Assembly (NCBI GenBank): GCA_964036665.1
Contig: OZ038530.1
Coordinates: 19,180,001 to 19,244,000 of the forward strand
DNA from: Gordius sp. MW1
Lineage: Eukaryota; Nematomorpha; Gordioida; Gordea; Gordiidae
Direction of reading: 5' to 3'
Length of the DNA: 64,000 bases
Shown here: piece after piece, positions 50,301 through 60,049 of the stretch
Numbering within the stretch: the first letter of the stretch is position 1
Layout: each line of letters starts with the position of its first letter
Translations under genes and position numbers: made by a program
Notes under the pieces: model-generated
Seen by the model: only the letters and a program-made list of their open reading frames with translations
Databases searched by the model: none
What the model was told of the DNA's origin: nothing

Positions 50301-52904
50301 TAATTTCGATTCACATTTTGGCCAATGGTCATTTTTTTCCATCGGTCAGGAGCCAGCGGACGGCCAAAAAGTCATAATAGCAATGGTAGTAACAGGAACA
50401 ATCATAATAGTCAAAAAAAAAACGAAAAAATAAACTCGGATTCACATTTTGGCCAATGGTCATTTTTTTCATTGGTCAGCAGCCAACGGACGGCCAAAAA
50501 GTCTTATTATCAATGATAGTAACAAGAACAATCATAAAAGTCAAAAAAAACTCCGGGATTCTAACCCAAAAACTAGTTAAATTGCATAGCAATTAAAAGT
50601 AAACAACTTTTATTTATGTTTATTATATAACATTGGTCAGCAGCCAGCGGACGGCCAAAAAGTCATAATAGCAATGGTAGAAACAGGAACAATCATAATA
50701 GTCAAAAAAAACGAAAAAAATCATTTCGATTCACATTTTGGCCAATGGTCATTTTTTTCATTGGTCAGCAGCCAGCGGACGGCCAAAAATTCTTATTATC
50801 AATGATAGTAACAAGAACAATCATAAGAGTCAAAAAAAACTCCGGGATTCCAACCCCAAAACTAGTTAAATTGCATAGCAATTAAAAAGTAAACAACTTT
50901 TATTTATGTTTATTTATAACTAGTTAAATTGCATAGCATTAAAAGTAAACAACTTTTATCTATATTTATTATATAACCAAAACTAGTTAAATTGCATAGC
51001 ACTTAAAAGTAAACAACTTTTATTAATGTTTATTATATAACTAGTTAAATTGCATAGCAATTAAAAGTAAACAACTTTTATTTATGTTTATTATATAATA
51101 GATAATTTAACAAATCTTATATATAACACACCGAGAGAGATAGAGATGAGGGGTGGGGCACCTCTTATGCATTAATTCAAAAAATAACACAGCGAGGGAG
51201 ATAGAGATGAGGGGTGGGGCACCTCTTTCTCATCCATTAAGTTAAAAAAAGCGATAACCTAATATACCCAATGCAAATAGATAGGGAGGGTAACGGACGA
51301 CGGACGACGGACGACGGACGACGGACGACGGACGGACACCAAAAAACGATCCCATAAATTGCATAGCAATTAAAAATAATTTATTACTCTTAAATATTAT
51401 TTTAGATGGATTGGACGCCAAGGGTCAGCCCACATTGAAATCATCAGGTATTTATGTGTTTGAATAATCTGATATTTGCGACATCCGGACCTTAAAATCA
51501 AACTTCGATTATTAACCTTTGTGTAATTTGGCTGTAAACTGGGCAAATACATCTTTAATCTTTGATTAATTGATTAAATTCTTTCTTTTTTTTAGATTAA
51601 AAGTTTTATTCAGAAACAAATAATTATAATTATGATAGATGGTTTTAATTCAGTAATTCCCAAACATGATCAATTTCTGTAGCAATTGCATTAGGGTGAC
51701 ATTTTTCGGCTAATATAATATAAAAATAGGGTTTTTTTAAGATAAAATATATGTCTATTTGATTAATAAATAGTTTAATACAAATATATGATTCCGTAAG
51801 TCGGGAGCATTATGAGAAATTACGAGTTTTATCATACAAAAGCCCATTTTAAAGTTCTTAGAATGAAAGAGAAGACTTAGATATCAATATCATTAACCCA
51901 ACTCACTAATATTGTCAGACCTTAGGATCCCTTTTAAATGAAGCTATCAGCTTTTAAACTTATCTTGGTAAATAATCTATTTTGGCAAATTAGGGTTATC
52001 TTAATAAGCACTTACCAAGAGGAATTCAGTTTCAAGGACTTAATCAACTTTTATTAAACTATCATCATGAGTTTTATATAATTTTTTGTTTGTTTGCTAA
52101 TTAAATAGAAAAGTACGATTTTGCCCCATCCCTAACTGCTACAGTATATCAATACCCTAATCATCAAGAAATTCAAGTTAATTGGGCCACCGACGTTGAT
52201 AGTTCCGACACACAATATTACGGCCTGAATATCGTTTCCACCGATTTTAAATACCAATTGTTTTACCCAATGGCCAATGTAAGTGATAATAATAGCTGCT
52301 ATTTTCGCCTGACGTTTTACAAAAATGTAAATTAATAAAAATTAAAAAATTAACTCTTTTTATTATTTTAACAACTTTGAGCAGTTAAAAAAACGCTAAC
52401 TTTTCTATTTTTAAGGAATGCTAAGAAATTCCGTTTGGTTTTATATTAAAATCAAGTTTTAAATCAACTTTAATACTTGTTTTAGAAATCTTATCGGGTA
52501 ATATTTGTAATAAAAAGTTAATTTAATTCAGTCTCCTTTTCACAAAGATAAAATATTATATTGAATTACGAAATAAATTTGGAAGAAATCAAAATAAACG
52601 GTATTTTATTTACTTTAACAATTCCATATATGGTTAGTAGGTAAAACCTATCCTATTAGGGTCATGCCCTCTCTGGCACGTTTAAAACTTATAGACGCTT
52701 TTAAATAGATATCCTTCTTATCCTATTCTTTTTTTTTTAATTTCAATTCTAATGTGATTTTAGTTGTCAGAAGGGTCTCACACCTTCGCACCCGCCCCAA
52801 AAGGAAAGGAATATGTCGTTACAATGGCTGCTGTACCCAAATCCTTGGACTACGTAGCAGATTATACCACATCCAGAATTTTTATAAATACATCTCACCT
52901 ATAA
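44338..52904 (+). CDS. Secreted two-domain protein, possibly fibronectin type III-like (paralogue A)
   Basis: Exons: 44338-44410, 44624-44847, 44977-45133, 51406-51447, 52109-52278 and 52764-52904 give 268 residues with consistent phases (1, 0, 1, 1, 0). The start MFRCIIFITLTAKLVLASG is a clear signal peptide with no later membrane segment, so the product is probably secreted. Residues from exons 2-3 form one beta-rich domain (YFLVVNVEYYGEEVKSEFSA at its end) and exons 5-6 a second (EIQVNWATDVDSSD, then EYVVTMAAVP...TSRIFI), each with the Trp/Tyr spacing of fibronectin III-like folds; exon 4 is a 14-residue linker. The function is unknown. Paralogue B at 60050-62445 has the same exon plan. 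AATAAA at 52997-53002 is a likely polyadenylation signal. Intron 3 is swollen to 6.3 kb by two composite elements. Confidence 0.8.
45551..45621 (-). repeat. tRNA-derived Pol III promoter-like module in copy 5
   Basis: On the minus strand it has A box TGGTATAGTGG, GTG anticodon-like triplet and B box GGTTCAAGTC, followed within a few bases by a T-rich run. Acceptor and T stems do not pair. The anticodon arm differs slightly from the copy at 3435. Confidence 0.58.
46345..47450 (+). repeat. Main satellite array of copy 5
   Basis: TTTTGGCCAATGGTCA recurs near 46353, 46460, 46588, 46695, 46802, 46937 and 47060, so spacings are about 107 or 123-135 bp. The short unit has AAAAGTGGATATAAATTCA after the core and the long unit AGTAACAGGAACAATCATAA. 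Types are interspersed. The core CCAATGG-TCATTTTTT-CCATTGG can form a hairpin. Confidence 0.85.
47530..48219 (+). pseudogene. 3' end of a retroelement with CCHC and restriction-like endonuclease motifs
   Basis: The open frame 47601-48146 contains CDLC...HHPLHC (CxxC-H-xxxx-C knuckle), SKGRHPRHATINKIIG, and KRPDGVTIIPW followed by ACWDFTAVDVF, which fits the (K/R)PD...D core of the restriction-like endonuclease found at the C-terminus of some non-LTR retrotransposons. The rest of the element (reverse transcriptase) is absent, so it is a 5'-truncated copy with a roughly 70-bp 3' untranslated tail. The borders are known because copy 6 has the uninterrupted sequence TTTATAAC-TAGTTAAATT at 50910-50930. 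It is inserted in the plus orientation. Confidence 0.72.
48669..51373 (+). mobile_element. Composite tandem-repeat element, copy 6, in intron 3 of paralogue A
   Basis: It repeats the order of copy 5 at very high identity (hairpin at 48673-48691, tRNA-like module at 49061-49131, unique segment 49312-49840, satellite arrays 49855-50850, 54-bp repeats to about 51100, two GAGATAGAGATGAG repeats at 51130-51235, ACGG-type microsatellite at 51299-51338, end at 51373). It lacks the retroelement insertion and carries a roughly 75-bp inversion at about 49178-49253 relative to copy 5. Confidence 0.75.
49061..49131 (-). repeat. tRNA-derived Pol III promoter-like module in copy 6
   Basis: It differs by a single visible base from 45551-45621 (GCCTGCGC against GCCGGCGC, plus strand), with the same A box, B box and downstream T run on the minus strand. 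Confidence 0.58.
51598..51637 (-). repeat. 40-bp fragment of the retroelement 3' tail in intron 4 of paralogue A
   Basis: The stretch is the reverse complement of the 3' untranslated part of the element at 48175-48215 (shared core TTCAGAAACAAATAATTATA). It could be an extreme 5'-truncated insertion. Confidence 0.6.
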
Positions 52905-53236
52905 GTTTTGATTAACGTTTATATTACACAAATATAGAATTGAATCTTATAATATTTACAAATCTATTTAGTCATTGTGCACATCATTTATTATTTAATA
53001 AACACATTAGGTTCGAGTTTTAAAATTAAGGTTATATATAATCTGGGTTTAAAATTAGCTCGATTCTATTAACTAAACATTTCAATTTAATCCCAGATTA
53101 CATAGACTGCTCATCAACACTAAAATTATTTGCCGTTTCACGTCATATTAATATGTGCTATGCATAAATAAGGAAATATAACAAATTAAGTTAGTTTAAA
53201 ATTCAACTTGACAATAATAGGACTTCTTCACCTTTT

Positions 53237-53418
53237 AGTATGCCCATGGGCGTACCCAGGTTTTGAATTAGGGGGGGGGGGGGCAAAACGTTTAAAAGTT
53301 TATTTAGAGGGGGGCAAAACATACTTTTTTTTAATTTTTCAATGTTTTTGCATTAAAAAATTTTCTTTTTGGTAAATTAGGGCCTGCCCCCCCCCCTGGG
53401 TACGCCCATGAGTATGCC
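53237..53418. mobile_element. 166-bp hAT-type MITE with perfect 8-bp TSD
   Basis: The body 53245-53410 has 16-bp perfect inverted ends CATGGGCGTACCCAGG and CCTGGGTACGCCCATG, with G and C tracts just inside. AGTATGCC is duplicated at 53237-53244 and 53411-53418. Confidence 0.88.
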
Positions 53419-54236
53419 TTGTATAATATCTCATTGAACTTATATAAGTTGCAAATGGCTATAAAATTGCTTTGTTCAAAATGGTGCACAAGGAATATAC
53501 AATTTACCATTATATAAGCAAGGAGTCTATGTATTATAATAATTCTTCAATTTTAGAATCGTATGAGTATTAAATTAGCTTTAAATTTATTTTAACGAGT
53601 TTGAATTGGGCGGTCTAGAATATGTAATATCTCTTCTATTTTCTTGCTGACTAATGTACAAATTTTTGTTTTAATTATGAAATTGTATAAATATTATCCA
53701 TTACGGCTCTAAATTCGACTTAAACCAAAGGTCGACCAAACAAAACCCAGCCATTTTTCAACACTACTCCACATAGGAAAAAAAGTTTGATAAAGTTATA
53801 ATTTCGAAGAAAGTTTAATATAAAGTGTATAATTATTACCCAGTTAGTTAAAATATATAAAATATTATTGGCCAAGGAGGATTTATAAAATAGTCAGAAA
53901 CAGAATAGATAGATCAGCCATATTTTGCCCAATATTAAATTGTCTATAATGCTCGAGGGAATTTATAGACCAATAAAAATTTTTTGTAATAAAGGTATCA
54001 GGGAAAAACTATATAAAGATGGAGTTTAAAAACTTAACTTAATAAATTAATATGGATGTATATAAGTTCTGTATTGTAAATTTAACAAACAGTATAGTAG
54101 GCACCAAAAAATAAATACACTGCTGAAAGCTGCCCTCAAACGGGCAAAAGATCCCTCATCCTGTAACCGTCAGATCCCTCTCGGGCGGATGCGTCCTGAC
54201 GGTACGTCACTTGTCCCATAGGACAAAGGCCTTTTT
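53419..54236. other. Intergenic AT-rich DNA
   Basis: No gene is seen. A 3' half of the CAAAACCCAGCC-type MITE lies at about 53700-53762. Confidence 0.4.
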
Positions 54237-54431
54237 TTGAAATGGGAGTACACTTGTATTGACCTGTTTGCACCCTCCAACGATACTCACGACCCCCTAG
54301 GATCGGCAGAGCATCGTAAATCCGTACTATCGTTTCGTCATGGTCTTGGGAAGAGCGCTTTAAATTTTTTTAAACAACTTAATAAATGCTCGCCTCCTTC
54401 AAAAATATCGGATAGTTTTCTTCTAAGGTAA
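54237..54431 (+). pseudogene. Unidentified coding fragment related to 35158-35400
   Basis: It opens with MKWEYTCIDLFAPS and stays open for 64 codons. The opening matches [14 protein letters not shown] in PSMD6 intron 6; downstream the two diverge. A hAT derivative is inserted shortly after, at 54491. The family is not recognised. Confidence 0.35.
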
Positions 54432-54482
54432 TCTATCGCCATTGCGATCGCTAAATCCAATTTGTATTCCCTGATGGATTCA

Positions 54483-55461
54483 ATGCCCATCAGAGGTCAG
54501 AAATGCCCGGCCCGGCCCGCTGCCCGGCCCGCCCGACCCGGCCCACGGGCCGGACCGGGCCGGGCAACTGTCTTAAGTTTTACTTTTCGGACGGGCCCGG
54601 GCGGGCACGCTGATAAGATTCGGGCAATTTGGGCATGCCAGAAATTTTATCAAATTGATTTTCCTCGAAAAAAGAAAAATTCGCTATAGGCTGATGATGA
54701 AGATGATACAGCATTAGATGAGATCAATTCATACTTGAATGATGTTTTAGACAAGGACGTGGATGAAAAATTTTCCCTTTTAATATGGTGGAAAAATAAA
54801 GAAAACAAGTCACATTAAAGTTATCTAAAATTATAACTATTTTAGGTATCCTAAATTAGCAAGATTAACAAAAATACTCTTTGCCATCCCGGCGACGAGT
54901 GCTGCAAGTTAAAGAAGTTTCTCTATCGCAGGAAGATTAATAGAGGAAAGACGCACAAGATTATCCCCGGAAATTGTCGACGATTTGTTATTTTTACATA
55001 ATAATTATGAATAATAAAATATTGTCATCTTTGTTCTGATCAATATGCCATTATTTAATGCTTATTTTGTAATAGTGGTTAAAAGATTTTGGGATTGGAT
55101 AATTTCTAGTCTAACGGGCAAATTTTATTAATAGGGCCGGGCAGCTCTAAGGTTTGGGCATGGCTGAGCGGACACTTAGAAGGGTTCAGGCGGGGAATTT
55201 AGTTAAAAATTTAGACCGGGCCGGGTTTGGGCAGAAAATTTTTAACAAATCCGACCTCTGTTTGCGACCTCACAAATTCGGGACTAACGGGCAAATTTAA
55301 TATTTCGGGCCGGGCAATTCGGGCAGCTTTAACGATTCGGGCGGGCCCGGGCGGACACTTAGATGGGTTCGGGCGGGCTCGGGCGGGCAGATTAATTATA
55401 AAATCGGGCCGGGCCGGGTTCGGGCTGAAAAATTCTAACAAATCTGACCTCTGATGCCCAT
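54483..55461 (+). mobile_element. hAT deletion derivative, 963 bp, with perfect 8-bp TSD
   Basis: The body 54491-55453 has ends CAGAGGTCAGA and TCTGACCTCTG, and ATGCCCAT is repeated at 54483-54490 and 55454-55461. GC-rich palindromic blocks lie at both ends, as in 41255-42070. Unlike that copy, its centre (about 54690-55010) keeps the last coding exon of a hAT transposase, with FAIPATSAAS, then RSFSIAGRLIEERRTRLSP and a final stop near 55011. The conserved Glu codon between SAAS and RSFS is TAA, so the exon is dead. Confidence 0.87.
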
Positions 55462-56876
55462 TCTTAAAGAAGACGAAGAAACGGATAATGCCTTTTTATT
55501 TTAAAATTTTTAACCACACGAATTTTTTAGAATTAGGGGTGCAACTACCCCCTCCCCCCCCCACACCCCTTCTAGTTACTCTCATGCAAGGAGACAAAAA
55601 ACCCTAATCAATTCCTTTAATATTTTATGGAATATTTCTTTATTTAATTATCAATATATGCATATATGATATATCCTCAATTTTGAAAAAATCCATCTGC
55701 ACATGGTATGATTTATCATACATTCAAATTTAAAAGCATATACGAACAGTGGTATAGCTAGGATAGGAGGGGCAAATTCCCCCCTAAGAGCAAAAACCTG
55801 GCCCCTTCAACCCCCTTCGTCAAGGTAAAAATCCTGGCCTCTTTGGCCTCCCCAATCAATTATTTAGTATATCGTAATTTGATTAATAATAATTATTTTT
55901 ATTAGTTTTCAAGTAAGTTAATCTTTTTATTGAGCTAAGTGACATATTTATATTAAATTTCCGCTTTGTTATGTATTAGCAAGCTATAAAATAAGGCGGG
56001 AAATCGAAACTTACCTTAATTTTAAAAGCTCCATATAACAGCTTAAATCAAATAGTATATTATATAATTTTGCATTGGGGCAATACCAAATTTTTACAAA
56101 ACCAGTCAGTATTATGTAGTTTAACGTTGTTTTACAACATTATTTTTCTTGTCAATATACCCGTTCCATTTTGGGCTTTAATTAGTTTCGCTTTGAGATT
56201 TAAAGGCCCTGAAGGTCTCTAAGCAAAATTATCCGTTAGTTTTGCTTTAAAGGAAACAACGGGCAGGGGACAAGTCGTAATATAACCTAGCGGGCTCGGA
56301 TAGTGCATAGATATAAGTAAGGCCCCCTGCCCGTTAAAAAATTAAATATTGTGTATTATAAAGTATAAACAAAGCTTTATTTTTATGATGCTTTATATTA
56401 ATTCATAATTATTTATTGTTTATTAAATTAAAAATGAAAGTAAAATTATATTCTCCTCGTTACTCATGTAGGCTTTCTTGATATTTAGATAAGTATAATC
56501 TTACATGATTCTTATTAACACATGTTATATTAATTATTCAATATAAAAAATACAAGCGAATTAAAAAAGAAGCAAAATAAAAGTTTTTGCATAAGATCTC
56601 GTGCTCGGGTTTAAAAAGATTAGCCGGCCGGTGTAGCGTACAGAAATAACGAACGTTGTAAAATAGCGAACGTCTTATACGAATTGCTATTGGTTAAAAA
56701 CACGAAATAATGAGTTTTGACGTTTATCACGTCTTTTTTTACTAGCAGGGGATTGGGTGGGGATTGGTAAAAAGCATTGTTACTTTTGACGATCCCATTG
56801 TTATACCATAGCGTTTTTAAATTTGAACGTCAATTATCCCATATTTGAATTAGAGATTGATAAAATACATTTAAAT
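55462..56876. other. Intergenic DNA without recognised genes
   Basis: There is a C tract at about 55550 and a stretch resembling a MITE end (GGTATAGCTAGGATAGGAGG) near 55750. No coding exon is supported. Confidence 0.4.
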
Positions 56877-57366
56877 TGATATAATTATATTCATCTTAAT
56901 AACATTTTGTAAGGTAGATGCTAATTGTGTTGTATTAAATATTAAGTTAAATAGAATAATGTTGTAGTCTTACTACACAAGTATTGCCTTCCCTTTCAGG
57001 TTGTTAATAAATAATATGATTTTTTATCCTCTTTCTCACCTGGGGGGAGGGGGGTGATTTGCCCCCCCTCCTTATTTTTAACCTCTTTCTTACCAGGGGG
57101 GATAAAAAATAATGGGGCGGGGGGGGGGGCAAATCATCCCCCCCCCCTGGTGAGAAAGAGGGTAAAAAATAATGGGGGGGGGACAAATCTCCCCCTCCCC
57201 CCTCGTGAGAAAGAGGGTCAAAAATAGGGGGGGGGGGCAAATCACCCCCTTCCCCCTGGTGAGAAAGAGGGTAAAAAATCATATTATTCTATTTAGCTTA
57301 ATATTTAATACAACACAATTAACATCTACCTTATAAAATGTTATTAAGATGAATATAATTATATCA
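56877..57366. repeat. Foldback element with internal G/C-tract minisatellite
   Basis: The outer arms (about 56877-56965 and 57283-57366) are inverted copies, for example AATATAATTATATCA at the right end. The centre (about 57015-57285) holds about four alternating units of a GTGAGAAAGAGGGT motif and runs of 8-11 G or C. The open frame 57004-57282 (minus) is low-complexity translation and not a gene. The left arm has a roughly 50-bp interruption. Confidence 0.7.
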
Positions 57367-57842
57367 TATAATTATGTAATACCAATCCTTTGAAATTTGT
57401 AGAATTTGTTTCAATAATGGTAATTTTGGATTGATAAAATGAGAGGGTGGAAAGGTTTAGAAGATATTTCGATTGTCCAGCAATCATTGTCAATAAAAAA
57501 AATAAAAAAAAAATTACAAGTGAGGTGAATTATAAATAAGGAGGTAAATTATAAATAAACGAATGACGAGATAAAATTAAAAAGAGGAGGTAAATTACAA
57601 GGTATATATAAGGTGTCATTTATAAACAAAAGGTAATAAAAACCAGTTGAAACAGGAAGGTGAATAATAGCGAGCACTTGGAACAAGAGAGTTAACACTT
57701 ATTGAAATAGTGGGGTAAACAACTTTAAGAATAAGGATAAAGTAAAATACAAAAGGGATTATAAAAATTGAGCAATAGCAATTATAAGAATAGTATTAAC
57801 AATGGTAATTACAAAATAAGGCATAACTAGTAAACAAGGTGG

Positions 57843-58940
57843 TTAAGAAACAATAGTGGAAAGAAAAAAGGCAATAGGGTGTGTATAATGGTAACACGTA
57901 ATTATAGAGGTAGGTGTGGGTGTTGTAATTTTTGAATTGTCCTGGTTGGCATTGATTTGGGGCTTGAGGATGTCGACTAGAACGCTTTCGATGAATTTTC
58001 TTTCTTTGTTATAGTGAGATCGGTAGAGGACAGCCGGGTTGTTCCAGTCGATGGTATGTTGGTTTTGTAGAGAATGTTCTGCTACGGCGGAGTGGGTCGC
58101 ACATCGTGTCAGCGGGGCTTTGTGTACTTTAATTCTTTCAGCTAAGGTTCTCTTTATTTCTCCCACGTAAAATTGGTTGCAATCGGAGCAGGAGATTTTA
58201 TATATTAAATTAGAGATATAATTTTTATCTGTGATGTTAGGAATAGGTTTTATGAGTGCAAATAGATTGGAAGATGTTTTTTGGGAAATTTAAAATTATC
58301 TATATTATGTTTGTGTAAAATTTTATTTAATTCATTGAGAAAACTATTATTAAGACTTCGGTGGAAAGGTATGGATATATAATGGTTTATTTTAGATTTT
58401 GTTATTGTGGAAGGATTCGGTACTAATATTAATTTATTTTTAATATTTGTCAGCAGGTCAAGTGGGTAGTTGAGGTCTAAAAATCTTTGTGTTGTCTTGT
58501 CAACTTCAACAGTCCTATCACATTCTCGAGAGCAATGAGATATTGCTCTTTTAATCATCATTCTAAAGGTGTTTATTTTACATGAAAAGGGGGAGTGGCT
58601 GTGCCATGGTATATACGAATCAGTAGATTTATGGTAAATGTTGTAATAATCCCTTTTTTTAAATTATGGAGGGTTAAATCTAGAAATGTTGACTGATTAT
58701 TTGATTCTATTTCAAATGTAAAAATAATGTTTTTATGGAATGAATTCAATGTTTTTAGAAAATCATCTAAGTCATTAGTTAGGTTATGAGGCCAAATACA
58801 TAAAATGTTATCAACATATCTGGCATAAAAAGGATGGAATAGTTTAGAGGATTGTATGTAGAATTCTAATTCGTTGAAAAAAATGTTTGCAATTAGGGTT
58901 CGAGGGGGTTGCCCATAGCAGTGCCATCAATTTAGTCATA
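57843..58940 (-). pseudogene. Penelope-like retroelement, 3' part with GIY-YIG endonuclease
   Basis: On the minus strand, a degraded reverse transcriptase starts near 58940 (motif region GTAMGNPLEPS in shifted frames, then YARYVDN). An open segment at 58561-58250 (thumb) follows, then NLIYKISCSDC and FYVGEIKRTLAERIK, the GIY-YIG start, with HSAVAEHSL, the IDW motif and KFIESVLVDI up to about 57843. This domain order, reverse transcriptase then GIY-YIG, is typical of Penelope-like elements. Frameshifts and loss of the 5' half make it inactive. The AT-rich stretch 57400-57842 is probably its 3' tail and flank. Confidence 0.8.
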
Positions 58941-59035
58941 ATTTATATTATTAAACTGAAAGTTATTTGTTGTGCAAAAATTTAGTGCACCGAACAGCGA
59001 TGTGCCAACTAGCATATTAAACAGCACAGTGTGCG

Positions 59036-59503
59036 TGCTCGAGCCATAGACTAGATAGACTGCTCATCCACGCACAAAATGTGTACACTTTTTTCCACCA
59101 TTTTGATGTGAACATGTTATAGTGGTAATCATATAGAAATTAGTAATTTTTGCAAATTAAATAATCATAAAAAGGTAAATAAAAAAGTATTGAATTGGGT
59201 ATATTTCAAAAACAGCATTTTAAAATAAATATCATTTACACAATACATAAAAATTAAAAATGTAAAAATTGCGATTAAAGTTTGTTTAAATAATATAGCG
59301 CCATTAATATTTTGCATAATATTAATTTATTGACGTTCGTTTTAATTTATAAACTAGTGAGGAAGGTAAATTGACTGTTATAGGGCAAAATTACATGGTT
59401 AAAATACACCAGTTGCACTCTTCAAGATGGAGGAAAATTTGACACACAATTAACCATATGCAACATATGGCATGAGCAGTCTATCTAGTCTATGGCTCGA
59501 GCA
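59036..59503. mobile_element. Palindromic MITE, 468 bp
   Basis: The ends TGCTCGAGCCATAGACTAGA and its reverse complement (TCTAGTCTATGGCTCGAGCA) enclose an AT-rich body. Inverted similarity extends about 30 bp and recurs as CCACCATTTTGA against CAAGATGGAGG further in. No clear target duplication was found. A fragment of one end (TAGACTGCTCATC) is at about 53104. Confidence 0.7.
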
Positions 59504-59999
59504 AAGCACATAGTCAGCTTTGCTCACACGAGCAATTTAACAACTCTAGAAACATACTCAAAATTGCAGATAGAGCACTCCAATTCTCAGGGACACAGAT
59601 ATATAAAAGTTTTGGCACAAATTCAATGTTTTAGCTAACCCAGCTCATAGCTCGGCCTGCAACGACCTACAAGCCGAGCATGGCATACAGACATTCGAGT
59701 TATAAATATTTGTCGAGGAAATGTTCTCCTCCAGTTTAAAGATGACTTGAGACAACACCAAATTTATTGAACATCGAAAAGCAAATTGTTTTTAAGCCAA
59801 GAATAAATGAAAGAGGATGGTATTTAAATAGTAGATTAAGGTATTTATGTACATAATGAAGCATGCTTTTGGCAGAGTATAGATATGCGTCTTTGAGTCA
59901 GTGTTCAAATACATATTAAAACGCAAAATCCAACCTTAAAGACGTCCAATATTTACACAAATCGATTTCCTATTGATAAATATTGATTTTAAAAAAAAA

Positions 60000-60007
60000 T
60001 ATAAAAG
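60000..60007 (+). promoter_or_regulatory. TATA box of paralogue B
   Basis: TATAAAAG lies about 50 bp upstream of the start codon, a normal distance for a gene with a short 5' untranslated region. No equivalent was found before paralogue A. Confidence 0.6.
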
Positions 60008-60049
60008 GCGAGATAATTAATGCTGTAATAAATTCTAAATTTGTTCAAA

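Noticed and set aside
46345-50850. CRISPR-like regular repeats
   Set aside because: The repeats are longer than 100 bp with homologous spacers of two types, in a eukaryotic intron, and there are no cas genes. They are satellite units in a mobile element.
57004-57282. Glycine/proline-rich protein on the minus strand
   Set aside because: The frame is produced by G and C homopolymers in a minisatellite; there is no start context or splice support.
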